Shown here: positions 1 to 8,426 of the stretch, piece by piece | Numbering within the stretch: the stretch's first letter is position 1 | How the letters are laid out: every line of letters starts with the position of its first letter | Origin: Microbacterium maritypicum | Lineage (GTDB): Bacteria > Actinomycetota > Actinomycetes > Actinomycetales > Microbacteriaceae | Reading direction: 5' to 3' | NCBI RefSeq assembly: GCF_041529975.1 | Contig: NZ_CP168030.1 | Span: 744,001 to 808,000, forward strand | Length of the DNA stretch: 64,000 bases | The notes under the pieces: generated by a model | What the model was told of the DNA's origin: nothing | What the model saw: only the letters and a program-made list of their open reading frames with translations | The model's database searches: none | Position numbers and translations under genes: made by a program

Positions 1-286
1 AGGGGATCAGCGCGAGCTCCTGATGGATGATCACGATGCCGACGTGCTCGGAGTCGCTGATGGATCCGAACTTCGCCTCTTCGCCCTCGTAGACGATCTC
101 TCCCTCGTACGCCCCGTGCGGGTAGACACCCGACAGCACCTTCATGAGGGTGGACTTCCCCGCGCCGTTCTCGCCGCAGATCGCGTGGATCTCGCCGCGG
201 CGGACATCGAGGTCGACGCCCTGGAGCGCCTTGACGCCGGGAAAGCTCTTCTCGATCTCCCGCATCTGCAGTACCGGTGTCGTCAT
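1..286 (-). CDS. mmsA: Sugar ABC transporter ATP-binding protein, N-terminal part (MmsA/GguA type)
   Basis: This is the first 95 codons of an ABC ATPase that runs off the left edge of the window. The Walker A motif GENGAGKST lies at residues 38-46 and the Q-loop glutamine at about residue 89 ([10 protein letters not shown]). The phrase 'GVKAL..VDL' and the 'SGVYPHG.YEGEI' segment are typical of duplicated-domain monosaccharide importers of the XylG/MmsA group. It would energise uptake of sugars delivered by the lipoprotein encoded immediately upstream (351-1502), 64 bp away in the same direction. The start ATG at 286 follows an AAAGGAG Shine-Dalgarno sequence. The permease gene expected next (gguB/mmsB) is outside the window. 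The sugar cannot be told from sequence. Confidence 0.9.
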   Translation of the reverse strand, partial: MTTPVLQMREIEKSFPGVKALQGVDLDVRRGEIHAICGENGAGKSTLMKVLSGVYPHGAYEGEIVYEGEEAKFGSISDSEHVGIVIIHQELALIP

Positions 287-350
287 GAACCGGCTCCTTT
301 CCGTCGAGAGGGGCGTGACGCCGTGTCGACGTCACGCCCCGGAGCGATGA

Positions 351-1502
351 CTACTCGGCGACGCCGGCGTCGACCTCGGCCTGGGTCCAGTAGCCCGAGT
401 CGACCAGCAGCGAGGTGATGTTGTCCTTATAGACGATGTCCGACTGCAGGAGGTACGACGGCACGACCTTCACACCGTTGTCGTAGGTCTCCGTGTCGTT
501 CGCCTCGGGCTCCTCGCCCTCGAGCATGTCCTCCGCCACCACGACCGACTGCTCGGCGAGCTTGCGCGTGTCCTTGAAGATGGACGAGAACTGCACGCCC
601 TGGTCGATCAGACTGATGGAGCCGATCTCCGCATCCTGTCCGGTGACGATCGGGAGACCGTCGGCGATGGTGGCGCCGAGACCGCCGGTGCCCTGGAGTG
701 CCGTGATGATGCCGCGGGAGATCCCGTCGTAGGGGGAGAGCACGCCGTCGAGCTTCGTGCCGCCGCCGTACGTCGAGGTGAGCAGATCCTCCATGCGCTT
801 CTGCGCGGTCTCCTGCTGCCAGCGCAGGATCGCCGCCTGCTCGATGTCGGTCTGCCCCGACGGCACCGTGAGCACGCCCTCGTCGATGTAAGGCTGCAGC
901 GTGTCCATCGCCCCCTGCCAGAAGAAGTGGGCGTTGTTGTCGTCGAGAGAGCCGGCGAAGAGCTCGATGTTGAACGGGCCCTTCTCTCCGGTGTCCTTGC
1001 CGTCCTGATCGAGCACGCCGAGGCCGACCAGCAGCGAGGTGGCCTGCTGCACGCCGACCTTGTAGTTGTCGAACGTCACGTAGAAGTCGACGTTCTCGCT
1101 GTCGCGGATGAGGCGGTCGTAGGAGATGACCGGGATCTTCGCTGCCGCAGCGGCGTCGAGCTGCGACGACAGGGCGGTGCCGTCGATCGCGGCGATGACC
1201 AGGAGATCCGCCCCCTTGGTGATCATCTGGTCGATCTGCTGGCCCTGCGTCGGGATGTCGTCGCCGGCGTACTGCAGCTCGACCTGATAGCCGGCCTTCT
1301 CCAGCCCCTCCTGCACGGCGGTGCCGTCGGCGATCCAGCGCTCGGAGGTCTGCGTCGGCATGGACACGCCGATCAGCAGGTCGCCCTTGTCGCCGGAAGC
1401 CTTCGTGTCGCCGCCCGCGGAGCCGGCTCCGCCGCCGCCGCAACCGGCGAGGGCGAGGACTCCCGCGAGGCCGAGGGCCGCGAGTGCATACTTCTTCTTC
1501 AT
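351..1502 (-). CDS. chvE: Multiple-monosaccharide ABC transporter substrate-binding lipoprotein (ChvE family)
   Basis: The 383-residue protein is a periplasmic-binding-protein type I sugar receptor. It has a signal peptide with a lipobox L18-A-G-C21, so it is a membrane-anchored lipoprotein on the outer face of the cytoplasmic membrane. A Gly/Ser linker (residues 21-40) precedes the binding domain beginning LLIGVSMPTQ. Features such as 'SERWIADG', 'VISYDRLI' and 'NVDFYVTFDNYKVG' match the ChvE subgroup that binds several monosaccharides. It is the first gene of the operon that continues with the ATPase at 286. A GGAG Shine-Dalgarno precedes ATG 1502. Two identical palindromes upstream (1598-1610, 1724-1736) suggest repression by a sugar-responsive regulator (LacI or ROK type, inferred). 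Confidence 0.93.
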   Translation of the reverse strand: MKKKYALAALGLAGVLALAGCGGGGAGSAGGDTKASGDKGDLLIGVSMPTQTSERWIADGTAVQEGLEKAGYQVELQYAGDDIPTQGQQIDQMITKGADLLVIAAIDGTALSSQLDAAAAAKIPVISYDRLIRDSENVDFYVTFDNYKVGVQQATSLLVGLGVLDQDGKDTGEKGPFNIELFAGSLDDNNAHFFWQGAMDTLQPYIDEGVLTVPSGQTDIEQAAILRWQQETAQKRMEDLLTSTYGGGTKLDGVLSPYDGISRGIITALQGTGGLGATIADGLPIVTGQDAEIGSISLIDQGVQFSSIFKDTRKLAEQSVVVAEDMLEGEEPEANDTETYDNGVKVVPSYLLQSDIVYKDNITSLLVDSGYWTQAEVDAGVAE

Positions 1503-1591
1503 TCCGAGCTCCTTTGCTGTGCAATGCGTCCTCCGGCCGAAGTCCGGAGGGTGGGCGTCCCGGCCATTCGGGATCCGCCTCGGATCACTTT

Positions 1592-1616
1592 CTTGAGTTC
1601 GAGACTCGAAGTCAAG
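1592..1616. promoter_or_regulatory. Proximal operator-like palindrome upstream of chvE
   Basis: The core TTCGAGACTCGAA (1598-1610) is a perfect odd-centred inverted repeat. The flanks CTTGAG and GTCAAG extend the dyad to 25 bp with one mismatched pair. The site lies about 90 bp upstream of the chvE start. The same 13-bp core recurs at 1724-1736. The binding regulator is not in the window; a ROK or LacI repressor is a guess. Confidence 0.7.
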
Positions 1617-1715
1617 CGAACGTGATCGTTTCGTGATGATTGAGACTAGGCCTCATCGAGTGGGGATTTCTTCCCCGATGGCCGGAGTTTGGTCGTCGCA
1701 AGGTGGGAAATCCGG

Positions 1716-1744
1716 GAGTTACCTTCGAGACTCGAAGCTAACTC
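1716..1744. promoter_or_regulatory. Distal operator-like palindrome, second copy
   Basis: The second copy of TTCGAGACTCGAA is at 1724-1736. The flanks GAGTTACC and GCTAACTC extend it to a 29-bp dyad with one mismatched pair. Its centre (1730) is 126 bp from the centre of the first copy (1604), which is 12 helical turns at 10.5 bp per turn, a geometry that would allow loop formation. It lies about 70 bp upstream of the plus-strand gene at 1811 and may affect that gene too. Confidence 0.7.
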
Positions 1745-1810
1745 GGGCGGGCGGTAGCCGGTGTCTGTGCCCCGTGTCACACTGGGCGCACGGAACCAGG
1801 GAGGCACGTC

Positions 1811-2446
1811 ATGGCGGCGATCGACCCCAAGAAGACCCTCGACGCGTATCGGGCGAAGCGCGGTGAGTTCCGCATCGTCGAGGTGCCGCCGATGCAGTAC
1901 CTGATGATCGACGGCGCCGGAGACCCGAACACCTCCCCGGCCTATGCGGAGGCCGTCTCGGCTCTGTTCCCCCTGGCCTACACGCTCAAGTTCGCGAGCC
2001 GCGACGAGCTCGGCATCGACACGGTCGTGATGCCCCTCGAAGGGCTCTGGCACGCATCGGACATGGAGTCGTTCACCACTCATCGCGACAAGTCCGCCTG
2101 GCAGTGGACGCTGATGATCATGGTCGGCGACCACATCACGTCTTCGATGTTCGCCGACGCGGTGGAGTCCGTGGCGCAGAGAGCGGCGAAGAAGAAGGAG
2201 CCGGTGCCCGCACTCGGCTCCGTGCGGCTGGAGACCCTCGACGAGGGGATGAGCGTGCAGACTCTGCACGTCGGTCCGTTCGACGATGAGGGGCCGGTCC
2301 TCGACGACCTGCATCACCGCTTCATCCCCGAGCAAGGCCTGACGATGACCGGGCTGCATCACGAGATCTACCTGAGCGACCTGCGTCGCACCGATCCGGC
2401 GAAGCTGCGCACCATCCTCCGGCAGCCCGTATCGTCGAGCGCCTGA
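1811..2446 (+). CDS. GyrI-like small-molecule-binding domain protein
   Basis: The 211-residue protein resembles stand-alone GyrI-like (SOUL/GyrI superfamily) proteins. The N-terminal part (residues 1-100) contains the recurring 'V..MQYLMIDGAGDPN' and 'YTLKFASRDELGID..VMPLEGLW' segments. The C-terminal half carries 'LHVGPFDDEGPVLDDLHHRFIPEQGL', the characteristic second repeat of this fold. Family members bind hydrophobic or cationic small molecules; a few have hydrolase activity, and most have no assigned role. No DNA-binding domain is present. It is divergent from chvE and shares a 308-bp control region with it. The next gene (2511) has its own promoter, so this is probably monocistronic. 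Confidence 0.8.
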   Translation: MAAIDPKKTLDAYRAKRGEFRIVEVPPMQYLMIDGAGDPNTSPAYAEAVSALFPLAYTLKFASRDELGIDTVVMPLEGLWHASDMESFTTHRDKSAWQWTLMIMVGDHITSSMFADAVESVAQRAAKKKEPVPALGSVRLETLDEGMSVQTLHVGPFDDEGPVLDDLHHRFIPEQGLTMTGLHHEIYLSDLRRTDPAKLRTILRQPVSSSA

Positions 2447-2498
2447 TGCCGAGAGGCGCCGGGAAAGCAAGCCCCTCCGCCGGGTGGGTCCTCGGCGA

Positions 2499-2504
2499 TA
2501 CCCT
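2499..2504 (+). promoter_or_regulatory. Leaderless -10 element TACCCT
   Basis: TACCCT ends six bases before ATG 2511. This is the spacing expected when transcription begins at the start codon, and it selects 2511 over the adjacent ATG at 2508. Confidence 0.55.
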
Positions 2505-2510
2505 TCAATG

Positions 2511-3311
2511 ATGAGCACGGTCAAGCACGCTGCGCGCGTCGCCAAGGGGTCCACCGCCTTCCGCCGCATCGCCCGTGTCGGGTTCGTCGTCCTCGGCCTG
2601 ATCCACGTCATCATCGGCGCGATCGCCATCACCATCGCCGCGGGGGCCTCGGGCGACGCCGACCAGGACGGGGCGATGGAGCAGATCCGGAACAACCCGG
2701 TCGGCGGATTGCTGCTCGTGCTCGTCGCCACGGGGCTGATCGCTCTGGCCGTGTGGCAGATCGCGAGTGCGTTCCTCGCCGCCGACCCCGCCGAGACGAA
2801 GAAGTGGGGGCAGCGCGTCAAGCTCTTCGGCATCGCCCTCGCCTACCTCGTGGTCGCGGGCATGGCCCTCATCTACGCGCTGGGTGGCAACGCCGACTCG
2901 GAGACGGCGTCGAAGACCCTCAGCTCCGTGGTGCTTTCCGCTCCGGGCGGCGTCGCCCTGCTCGTCGTCATCGGACTGTCGGTGGTCGGCGTGGGGATCG
3001 GCTTCGTCGTGGGCGGGTTCACGCGCGGCTTCGAGAAGCTGCTCGATCTGCCGACGGGAGTCGCACGCGGTGGCATCGTGACGCTCGGGGTGATCGGCTA
3101 CTTCGGCAAGGGCATCGCGGTGGGCGTGACCGGCGTGCTGTTCGTGGTCGCCGCGGTCACGCAGGATCCGGAGAAGGGCGCGGGGCTCGATGCCGCGCTC
3201 CACAGTCTGTTGGAGCTGCCTCTCGGCGGACTCGTCCTGGGAGCGGTCGGCGCGGGCTTCGCGATCTACGGAGTCTTCTGCATCGCCCGGGCGCGCTTCG
3301 CTCGCATGTGA
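2511..3311 (+). CDS. DUF1206 integral membrane protein
   Basis: The 266-residue protein has six predicted membrane segments organised as three repeats of a two-helix unit, the DUF1206 layout. Each repeat starts near an Arg/Gly pair: 'RIARVGFVVLGLIHVIIGAIAI', 'RVKLFGIALAYLVVAGMALIYAL' and a third around 'GVARGGIVTLGVIGYFGKGIAVGV'. The biochemical role of the family is unknown. I chose ATG 2511 over 2508 or the GTG at 2484 because TACCCT lies six bases upstream. It converges on the LysE-family gene ending at 3331, with a short GTGAGC/GCTCAC dyad across the 19-bp gap. Confidence 0.85.
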   Translation: MSTVKHAARVAKGSTAFRRIARVGFVVLGLIHVIIGAIAITIAAGASGDADQDGAMEQIRNNPVGGLLLVLVATGLIALAVWQIASAFLAADPAETKKWGQRVKLFGIALAYLVVAGMALIYALGGNADSETASKTLSSVVLSAPGGVALLVVIGLSVVGVGIGFVVGGFTRGFEKLLDLPTGVARGGIVTLGVIGYFGKGIAVGVTGVLFVVAAVTQDPEKGAGLDAALHSLLELPLGGLVLGAVGAGFAIYGVFCIARARFARM

Positions 3312-3330
3312 GCAGGGTCGCGCCGGGCGC

Positions 3331-3978
3331 TCACGCGCTCGCGGGCTTCTCGCTCCAGACCAGCAGGAACGCCCCGAGCGCGATCATGAGTCCGCCGCCG
3401 GTGGCACCCATCGCCTCGATGCGGCGAGGTGAGCGGCCGAACCAGTCGCGGGCGGCGCTGGCGAGGAGCACCCAGACGGCATCGCACGTCACGCCGATGA
3501 CGACGACGATCACTCCGAGCAGGAAGAGCTGCGCGGGGACGGAACCCGCGTGCAGATCGACGAACTGCGGCAGGATCGCGAGGAAGAACGCGATGGACTT
3601 CGGATTGGTGACTCCCACGACGAAGCCCTCGGTGAGCAGCCGCCATCCCGAGCGCCGCGCCGGAGCGGCGATCATCGCGCGCGCCGCATCCTTCCGGTGC
3701 CGGATGGCCTGGATGCCGAGGAAGATCAGGTAGCCGGCGCCGAGCACCTTGACGACGGTGAACAGCACGGCCGACTGGGCGATGATCGTGCCGACGCCGA
3801 GCGCGACCGCGACGACCAGCACGATCGAGCCGATCGCCGTGCCGAGGATGCTGAGGAACCCGCCCATCCGCCCGAGAGCCATGGCCCGGCCGATCGTGAA
3901 TAGCACGGTCGGACCGGGGATCACGACCATGACGAACGCCGCGACGACGAAGGCGAGCAGCGTGTCCGGGGCGATCAT
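3331..3978 (-). CDS. LysE/RhtB-family amino-acid exporter
   Basis: The 215-residue membrane protein has about six hydrophobic segments. The family signature PGPT is at residues 21-24, followed by the conserved 'G...G..S..G' region, and 'GFVVGVTNPKSIAFFLAILPQFVD' at about residue 118 is the classic LysE/RhtB internal motif. Members export amino acids such as lysine, threonine or homoserine lactones; the substrate here is not determined. TAGGCT (3990-3985 on the minus strand) lies six bases before ATG 3978, so the mRNA is probably leaderless and the gene has its own promoter. Confidence 0.9.
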   Translation of the reverse strand: MIAPDTLLAFVVAAFVMVVIPGPTVLFTIGRAMALGRMGGFLSILGTAIGSIVLVVAVALGVGTIIAQSAVLFTVVKVLGAGYLIFLGIQAIRHRKDAARAMIAAPARRSGWRLLTEGFVVGVTNPKSIAFFLAILPQFVDLHAGSVPAQLFLLGVIVVVIGVTCDAVWVLLASAARDWFGRSPRRIEAMGATGGGLMIALGAFLLVWSEKPASA

Positions 3979-4040
3979 GGGTCGAGCCTAGGGGCGCGGG
4001 CGTCGAGCGGTCGAGAGTGCGACCGCCCGACGCCGGTCGG

Positions 4041-4433
4041 TCAGCCCTGACCCCAGAAGCGGTCCTCCGCCTCCTGGTCCTCGCTGATGAGCCAGACTTC
4101 GGCGATGCGGTCGCCCGCGATGCGGAAGACGTCGACGCCGTGCTGGTCGAGGTCATCGTGTCCGGCGCGCTGCGCACGGAAGCGCACGGTGGCGGAGACG
4201 AGGTCGCCGGCCTCCGTCGCCGAGTCGGTCTCGAGCACGAACGTGCCGCCGCTGAGTTCCATGAAGCGGCCGAGGTGGGCGAGGATCGCGTCGGGGCCGA
4301 CGTGGTCGCCGGATGCCTGGTTGGCGCCGGGCTGGTGCCACACGGCATCCGGATGGAAGGTGGCCGCCAGTGCCCCCATGTCTCCCGCGGCCAGGGCCGC
4401 ACCGTACTGTCCTACAACGTCGATCGCCGACAT
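4041..4433 (-). CDS. SnoaL-like/NTF2-fold protein
   Basis: The 130-residue protein has the cone-shaped NTF2-like fold signature: 'YGAALAAGDMGALAATFHPDAVWHQPG' at the N-terminus and 'VDVFRIAGDRIAEVWLISED' near the C-terminus. Such proteins include ketosteroid-isomerase-like enzymes, polyketide cyclases and ligand-binding proteins; no catalytic assignment is possible. The start at 4433 (MSAIDVV) has AGAAGGAG upstream, whereas the longer frame from 4469 has none. It is divergent from an HxlR regulator at 4523, which is the likely local controller (inference from position only). Confidence 0.8.
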   Translation of the reverse strand: MSAIDVVGQYGAALAAGDMGALAATFHPDAVWHQPGANQASGDHVGPDAILAHLGRFMELSGGTFVLETDSATEAGDLVSATVRFRAQRAGHDDLDQHGVDVFRIAGDRIAEVWLISEDQEAEDRFWGQG

Positions 4434-4522
4434 GATGCTCCTTCTCGTGTGGTCGGTACTCTGGAGCATCCAGCGTCTCGCCGAGGGCGCGGTTACTTCA
4501 ACGTCACCGGGAGGAGCAGCGC

Positions 4523-4903
4523 ATGTCGCGCACGTGGACGGTGTTCTCCGCCAGCTGTCCGTCTCGGGCGTCGCTCGCCCGCATCGCGAACAAGTGGACC
4601 GCGATGATCGTCGTCCTCCTGCACGAGCAGCCGCTGCGCTTCGGCGAGCTGCACCACCGGGTGGACGGGATCACGAAGAAGGTGCTCGTCGACACGCTCC
4701 GTGCCCTCGAACGCGACGGCATGCTGGAGCGAGCGGTCGGCGACGACGGCCATTCGCGCTACCTGCTCACCCCGCTCGGCCGAAGCCTGCATGAACCGCT
4801 CCAGGCGCTGCAGGTCTGGGCGGAGTCCCACGTGGAGGACGTGCTCGACGCGCAGGACCGCTACGACGAGGTCGCCGACGCGAAGACGCTCGACGGGCGC
4901 TGA
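4523..4903 (+). CDS. HxlR-family transcriptional regulator
   Basis: The 126-residue winged-helix protein has the HxlR pattern: 'IANKWTAMIVVLLHEQPLRFGELHHRVDGITKKVLVDTLRALERDGMLERAV', in which the recognition helix is around residues 50-65 (KKVLVDTLRALE). The family usually responds to electrophiles, aldehydes or redox stress, and often represses a divergent enzyme gene. Here the divergent neighbour is the NTF2-fold gene at 4433, 89 bp away. The Shine-Dalgarno GGAGGAG ends seven bases before the ATG. No conserved sensing cysteine is obvious apart from the N-terminal 'SASCPSRAS' segment. Confidence 0.88.
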   Translation: MSRTWTVFSASCPSRASLARIANKWTAMIVVLLHEQPLRFGELHHRVDGITKKVLVDTLRALERDGMLERAVGDDGHSRYLLTPLGRSLHEPLQALQVWAESHVEDVLDAQDRYDEVADAKTLDGR

Positions 4904-4945
4904 CCCGCGGGCCCACCCCGGGCTCGCAGGTGGGAAACTGGAACG

Positions 4946-6253
4946 ATGAGCGTTTCTTCCGGTGTCGACGTGATCGCCCCTCTGAGCGAGGCCGAGGTGC
5001 GGCGTATCCGCGAGGACTTCCCGATCCTGCACACGCAGGTGCAGGGGCATCCGCTCGTGTACCTCGACTCGGGCGCGACCTCGCAGCGTCCATCGGCCGT
5101 GCTGGATGCCGAGCGCGAGTTCTCGATCACCATGAACTCGGCAGTGCACCGCGGGGCGCACACGCTGGCCGCCGAGGCCACCGAGCTTTTCGAGGATGCT
5201 CGCGGCACTCTCGCGCGCTTCATCGGGGCCGACGACGACGAGGTCGTCTGGACCTCGAACGCGACCGAAGCGATCAACCTCGTCGCCTACTCGCTGTCGA
5301 ACGCGTCGCTCGGGCGCGGGGGAGCGGCCGCCGAGCGGCTCCGCTTGCGTGAGGGTGACGAGATCGTCACGACCGAGATGGAGCACCACGCGAACCTCAT
5401 CCCGTGGCAGGAGCTCGCGGCCCGCACCGGCGCGACGCTGAAGGTGATCCCTCTCGACGACGACGGTGCACTGCGGCTCGACGCCGCCGCCGAACTCATC
5501 ACGGCCCGGACGAAGCTCGTGGCGTTCACGCACGTCTCCAACGTGCTCGGCGTGATCAACCCGGTCGAGCGCCTGGTCGCGCTCGCCCGCGAGGTCGGCG
5601 CCCTCACCCTGCTCGACGCCTGCCAGTCGGCACCGCACCTGCCCCTGGATGTGCGCGCGCTCGGCGTCGACTTCGCCGTGATGTCCGGCCACAAGATGCT
5701 CGGACCCACCGGAATCGGGGTGCTCTACGGCCGGCGCGAGGTCCTGGCCGCGATGCCCCCGTTCCTCACCGGCGGCTCGATGATCACCACCGTCACCACG
5801 ACCGAAGCCGAGTACCTGCCGCCGCCGCAGCGGTTCGAGGCCGGCACGCAGCGGGTGTCGCAGGCCATCGCGCTCGCCGCGGCCGTGGACTACCTGACCG
5901 AGGTGGGGATGCCGCGCATCGCCGCGCATGAGGCCGCGTTCGGGCGTCGGCTCGTCGACGGGCTGAGCGCGATCGACGGGGTCCGCGTGCTCGGTGCCGG
6001 GATCGATCTGCCGCGCGTGGGGCTCGCGAGCTTCGATGTCGCCGGCATCCACTCGCACGACGTCGGGCAGTTCCTCGACGACCTCGGCATCGCCGTGCGC
6101 GTCGGACACCACTGCGCCCAGCCGTTGCACCGACGCCTCGGCGTCACCTCGTCCACCAGGGCGAGCACCTACCTGTACACGACAGAGGCCGAGGTGGACG
6201 CCGTGATCGAGGGTGTCGCCGGAGCGATCGACTTCTTCCGGAGGGGCGCATGA
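4946..6253 (+). CDS. sufS: Cysteine desulfurase SufS
   Basis: The 435-residue PLP enzyme releases sulfur from L-cysteine as a persulfide for Fe-S cluster assembly. The PLP lysine is K250 in 'VMSGHKMLGPTGIG' and the catalytic cysteine is C390 in 'RVGHHCAQP', the short-loop form of group II (SufS/CsdA) desulfurases. Its ATGA stop/start overlap with sufU shows translational coupling, and SufU is the sulfur acceptor for SufS in Gram-positive bacteria. The scaffold genes sufB, sufC and sufD are not nearby, so this is a detached sufSU pair. The N-terminus MSVSSGVDVIAPLSEAEV is slightly longer than usual. Confidence 0.96.
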   Translation: MSVSSGVDVIAPLSEAEVRRIREDFPILHTQVQGHPLVYLDSGATSQRPSAVLDAEREFSITMNSAVHRGAHTLAAEATELFEDARGTLARFIGADDDEVVWTSNATEAINLVAYSLSNASLGRGGAAAERLRLREGDEIVTTEMEHHANLIPWQELAARTGATLKVIPLDDDGALRLDAAAELITARTKLVAFTHVSNVLGVINPVERLVALAREVGALTLLDACQSAPHLPLDVRALGVDFAVMSGHKMLGPTGIGVLYGRREVLAAMPPFLTGGSMITTVTTTEAEYLPPPQRFEAGTQRVSQAIALAAAVDYLTEVGMPRIAAHEAAFGRRLVDGLSAIDGVRVLGAGIDLPRVGLASFDVAGIHSHDVGQFLDDLGIAVRVGHHCAQPLHRRLGVTSSTRASTYLYTTEAEVDAVIEGVAGAIDFFRRGA

Positions 6254-6684
6254 GCGACCTGCAGAACCTGTATCAGGAGCTGATCCTGGATCACTCGCGC
6301 ACCCCGCACGGCTACGGGCTGCGTGACGAGATCCCGGCGCAGTCGCACCAGCTCAACCCGACCTGCGGCGACGAGATCACGCTGCAGGTGCACCGTGGTC
6401 CCGACGGGGGCGTCGAGGCGATCGCGTGGGAGGGCCATGGATGCGCGATCTCGCAGGCCTCCGCCTCGCTCCTCGCCGAGCTCGCCGAAGGACTCAGCGT
6501 CGAAGACCTCGAGGTGCGTATCGCGGCGTTCCGAGAGGCGATGCGCTCCCGCGGCAAGATCGAGCCCGACGAGGAGCTGCTCGGCGATGCCGCGGCCCTC
6601 GGCGGGGTGTCGAAGTACGTGGCGCGGGTCAAGTGCGCCATGCTGGCCTGGGTCGCCGCCGAGGACGCGCTCACCCGCAGCTGA
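6250..6684 (+). CDS. sufU: Fe-S assembly sulfur-transfer protein SufU
   Basis: The 144-residue IscU-fold protein carries the three conserved cysteines C39 ('NPTCGD'), C65 ('GHGCAISQASASL') and C129 ('RVKCAMLAW'), plus D41, which bind zinc in SufU proteins. In B. subtilis-type systems SufU takes persulfide from SufS by zinc-ligand exchange and passes it to the SufBCD scaffold. The 'Y..LILDHSR.PH..G' N-terminus is characteristic. It overlaps sufS by four bases. The spacing between the second and third cysteines fits the Gram-positive SufU subfamily rather than IscU. Confidence 0.96.
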   Translation: MSDLQNLYQELILDHSRTPHGYGLRDEIPAQSHQLNPTCGDEITLQVHRGPDGGVEAIAWEGHGCAISQASASLLAELAEGLSVEDLEVRIAAFREAMRSRGKIEPDEELLGDAAALGGVSKYVARVKCAMLAWVAAEDALTRS

Positions 6685-6700
6685 GGTGCAGGATGGATGC

Positions 6701-7642
6701 ATGCCCGTGCATCTGAAGCCCCTGCCCGCTGGACGCTTCGACGAGTGGCGAGGCGCGGCCAGACAGCGCCTCATCGACGGCAACCGCGCATCGGGGAGGC
6801 GTGTCGGGGATGATGCGGTCGCGTTCGCCGATGAGTACTTCGACGAGCTGCTGCCGCACGGGGCGGCGACGCCGACGGCACGGGTCATGCGGATCCTCGA
6901 CGAGGGCCGGCGCGAGCTCGGCACCCTGTGGCTGGTGCTCGCCGGCACGAAGCTGTTCCTCCTCGACCTCGCCGTCGAGACCGAGCTGACCGGCACTCAG
7001 AACGACGAGCTGGTGGCGCGGATCCTCACCATCGCGCACGACATGGGCGCCACGCAGATCAGTGTGCCGCTGCTCCCGCAGGATGCGGCGGGTCACGCGC
7101 TGGTCGACGATCGCGGCTTCACGGTCGCGTCGATCCAGATGGTGCTCGAGCCGCTGCCCTCGCGTGATGTCGCCGCACACGTGGAGGTGCTGCCGATGAC
7201 CGCGGAGAGGTTCCCCCGCTTCGTCACGGCATCGGAAGCGGGATTCGCCCAGGACCTCGTGGCATCCGGTCGGTTCTCCCCGGAGGACGCCGCGGCGGAG
7301 TCGCACCGTCAGCTGGTCGAGGAGTTGCCGGACGGGCTCGCCACCCCGGGGCAGGAGCTCTTCACGGCGACCGTCGACGGTGTCGAGGTCGGCATCCTCT
7401 GGCTCGGCATGCGCGAACGCGACGGACATGCGCATGCGTTCGTGCTCGACATCGAGGTCGCCGCGGATCAGCGCCGCAAGGGGTACGGGCGCGAGCTGAT
7501 GCACGCTGCCGAACGCGAGGCCCGACGACTCGGCGCCGACTCGATCGGGCTGCACGTATTCGGCTTCAACGCCGCTGCCGTCGAGCTGTACGAGAGCCTC
7601 GGCTACCGGCGGACCGAAGAGACGCTGCTGCGCGAACTGTGA
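6701..7642 (+). CDS. GNAT-family N-acetyltransferase
   Basis: The 313-residue protein has a C-terminal GNAT domain with the acetyl-CoA pyrophosphate-binding loop 'VAADQRRKGYGRELM' near residue 255 and the terminal motif 'LGLHVFGFNAAAVELYESLGYRRTEE' type signature. The N-terminal 150 residues form a second, more degenerate GNAT-like half ('LWLVLAGTKLFLLDLAV'), giving a tandem layout. The substrate is unknown. ATG 6701 lies 17 bp after sufU; CAGGAT at 6689-6694 could be a leaderless -10. The longer in-frame extension overlapping sufU out of frame was rejected. Confidence 0.87.
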   Translation: MPVHLKPLPAGRFDEWRGAARQRLIDGNRASGRRVGDDAVAFADEYFDELLPHGAATPTARVMRILDEGRRELGTLWLVLAGTKLFLLDLAVETELTGTQNDELVARILTIAHDMGATQISVPLLPQDAAGHALVDDRGFTVASIQMVLEPLPSRDVAAHVEVLPMTAERFPRFVTASEAGFAQDLVASGRFSPEDAAAESHRQLVEELPDGLATPGQELFTATVDGVEVGILWLGMRERDGHAHAFVLDIEVAADQRRKGYGRELMHAAEREARRLGADSIGLHVFGFNAAAVELYESLGYRRTEETLLREL

Positions 7643-7710
7643 CGCCGGTCACGGGACGACACAGCCCGACACGAAGGGAATAGTCCGCGGTGCTCGACGT
7701 TGCCCCCAGC

Positions 7711-8352
7711 ATGACTACTCTCGGAATCATCGGTGCAGGACACATCGGCAGCCAGGTCGCGCGGGTCGCGGTGGCGAACGGCTACGACGTCGTGATCGCC
7801 AACTCCCGCGGTCCGGAGACGCTCGCGGACCTCGTGGAGGAGCTCGGGCCCCGCGCGAAGGCCGCCACGGCGGAAGACGCCGCGGCAGCCGCGGACGTCG
7901 CGGTCGTGACCGTCCCGCTTCGCGCGATCGACGCGCTCCCCGCCGCAGAGCTCGCCGGGAAGATCGTGCTCGACACGAACAACTACTACTTCGAGCGCGA
8001 CGGCCACATCGAGGCTCTCGACAAGGGAGAGACGACGACGTCGGAGCTGGTGCAGCGCGCGCTGCCGGACTCGAAGATCGCCAAGGCGTTCAACCACATC
8101 TTCGCGGCCGAGATCACGACCGACGGCAAGCCGGCCGGAGCCCCGAACCGTCGTGCGCTGGCCACCGCCGGCGACGACGCCGAGGCCGTCGCGTTCGCGA
8201 CGCGCTTCTACGACGAGGCCGGCTTCGACACGGTCAACGTCGGGCCGCTGAGCGAGTCGTGGCGGGTCGAGCGTGATCGCCCGGCGTACGTCGTGCGGCA
8301 GAACGCCGACGAGCTGACCGCGAACATCGCGATCGCCAACCGCCTCCCCTGA
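7711..8352 (+). CDS. NADPH-dependent F420 reductase-like / NAD(P)-binding protein
   Basis: The 213-residue Rossmann protein starts with MTTLGIIGAGHIGSQ (nucleotide loop GAGHIG at residues 8-13) and has the 'DTNNYYFERDG' segment typical of the F420-reductase/Fno-like oxidoreductases and of 6-phosphogluconate-dehydrogenase-type N-domains. 'AFNHIFA' at about residue 128 is also characteristic. Members reduce F420 or act on unidentified substrates; the call does not establish F420 use. ATG 7711 was chosen over GTG 7690 because the fold begins directly at residue 2. Confidence 0.83.
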   Translation: MTTLGIIGAGHIGSQVARVAVANGYDVVIANSRGPETLADLVEELGPRAKAATAEDAAAAADVAVVTVPLRAIDALPAAELAGKIVLDTNNYYFERDGHIEALDKGETTTSELVQRALPDSKIAKAFNHIFAAEITTDGKPAGAPNRRALATAGDDAEAVAFATRFYDEAGFDTVNVGPLSESWRVERDRPAYVVRQNADELTANIAIANRLP

Positions 8353-8426
8353 GGTCTCTGGGGCGAGCGCGACCGAGACCTTCCGCGTCTCGCGCGCTCG
8401 TCCCGGACCGAGGCATCCCGGGCGTG

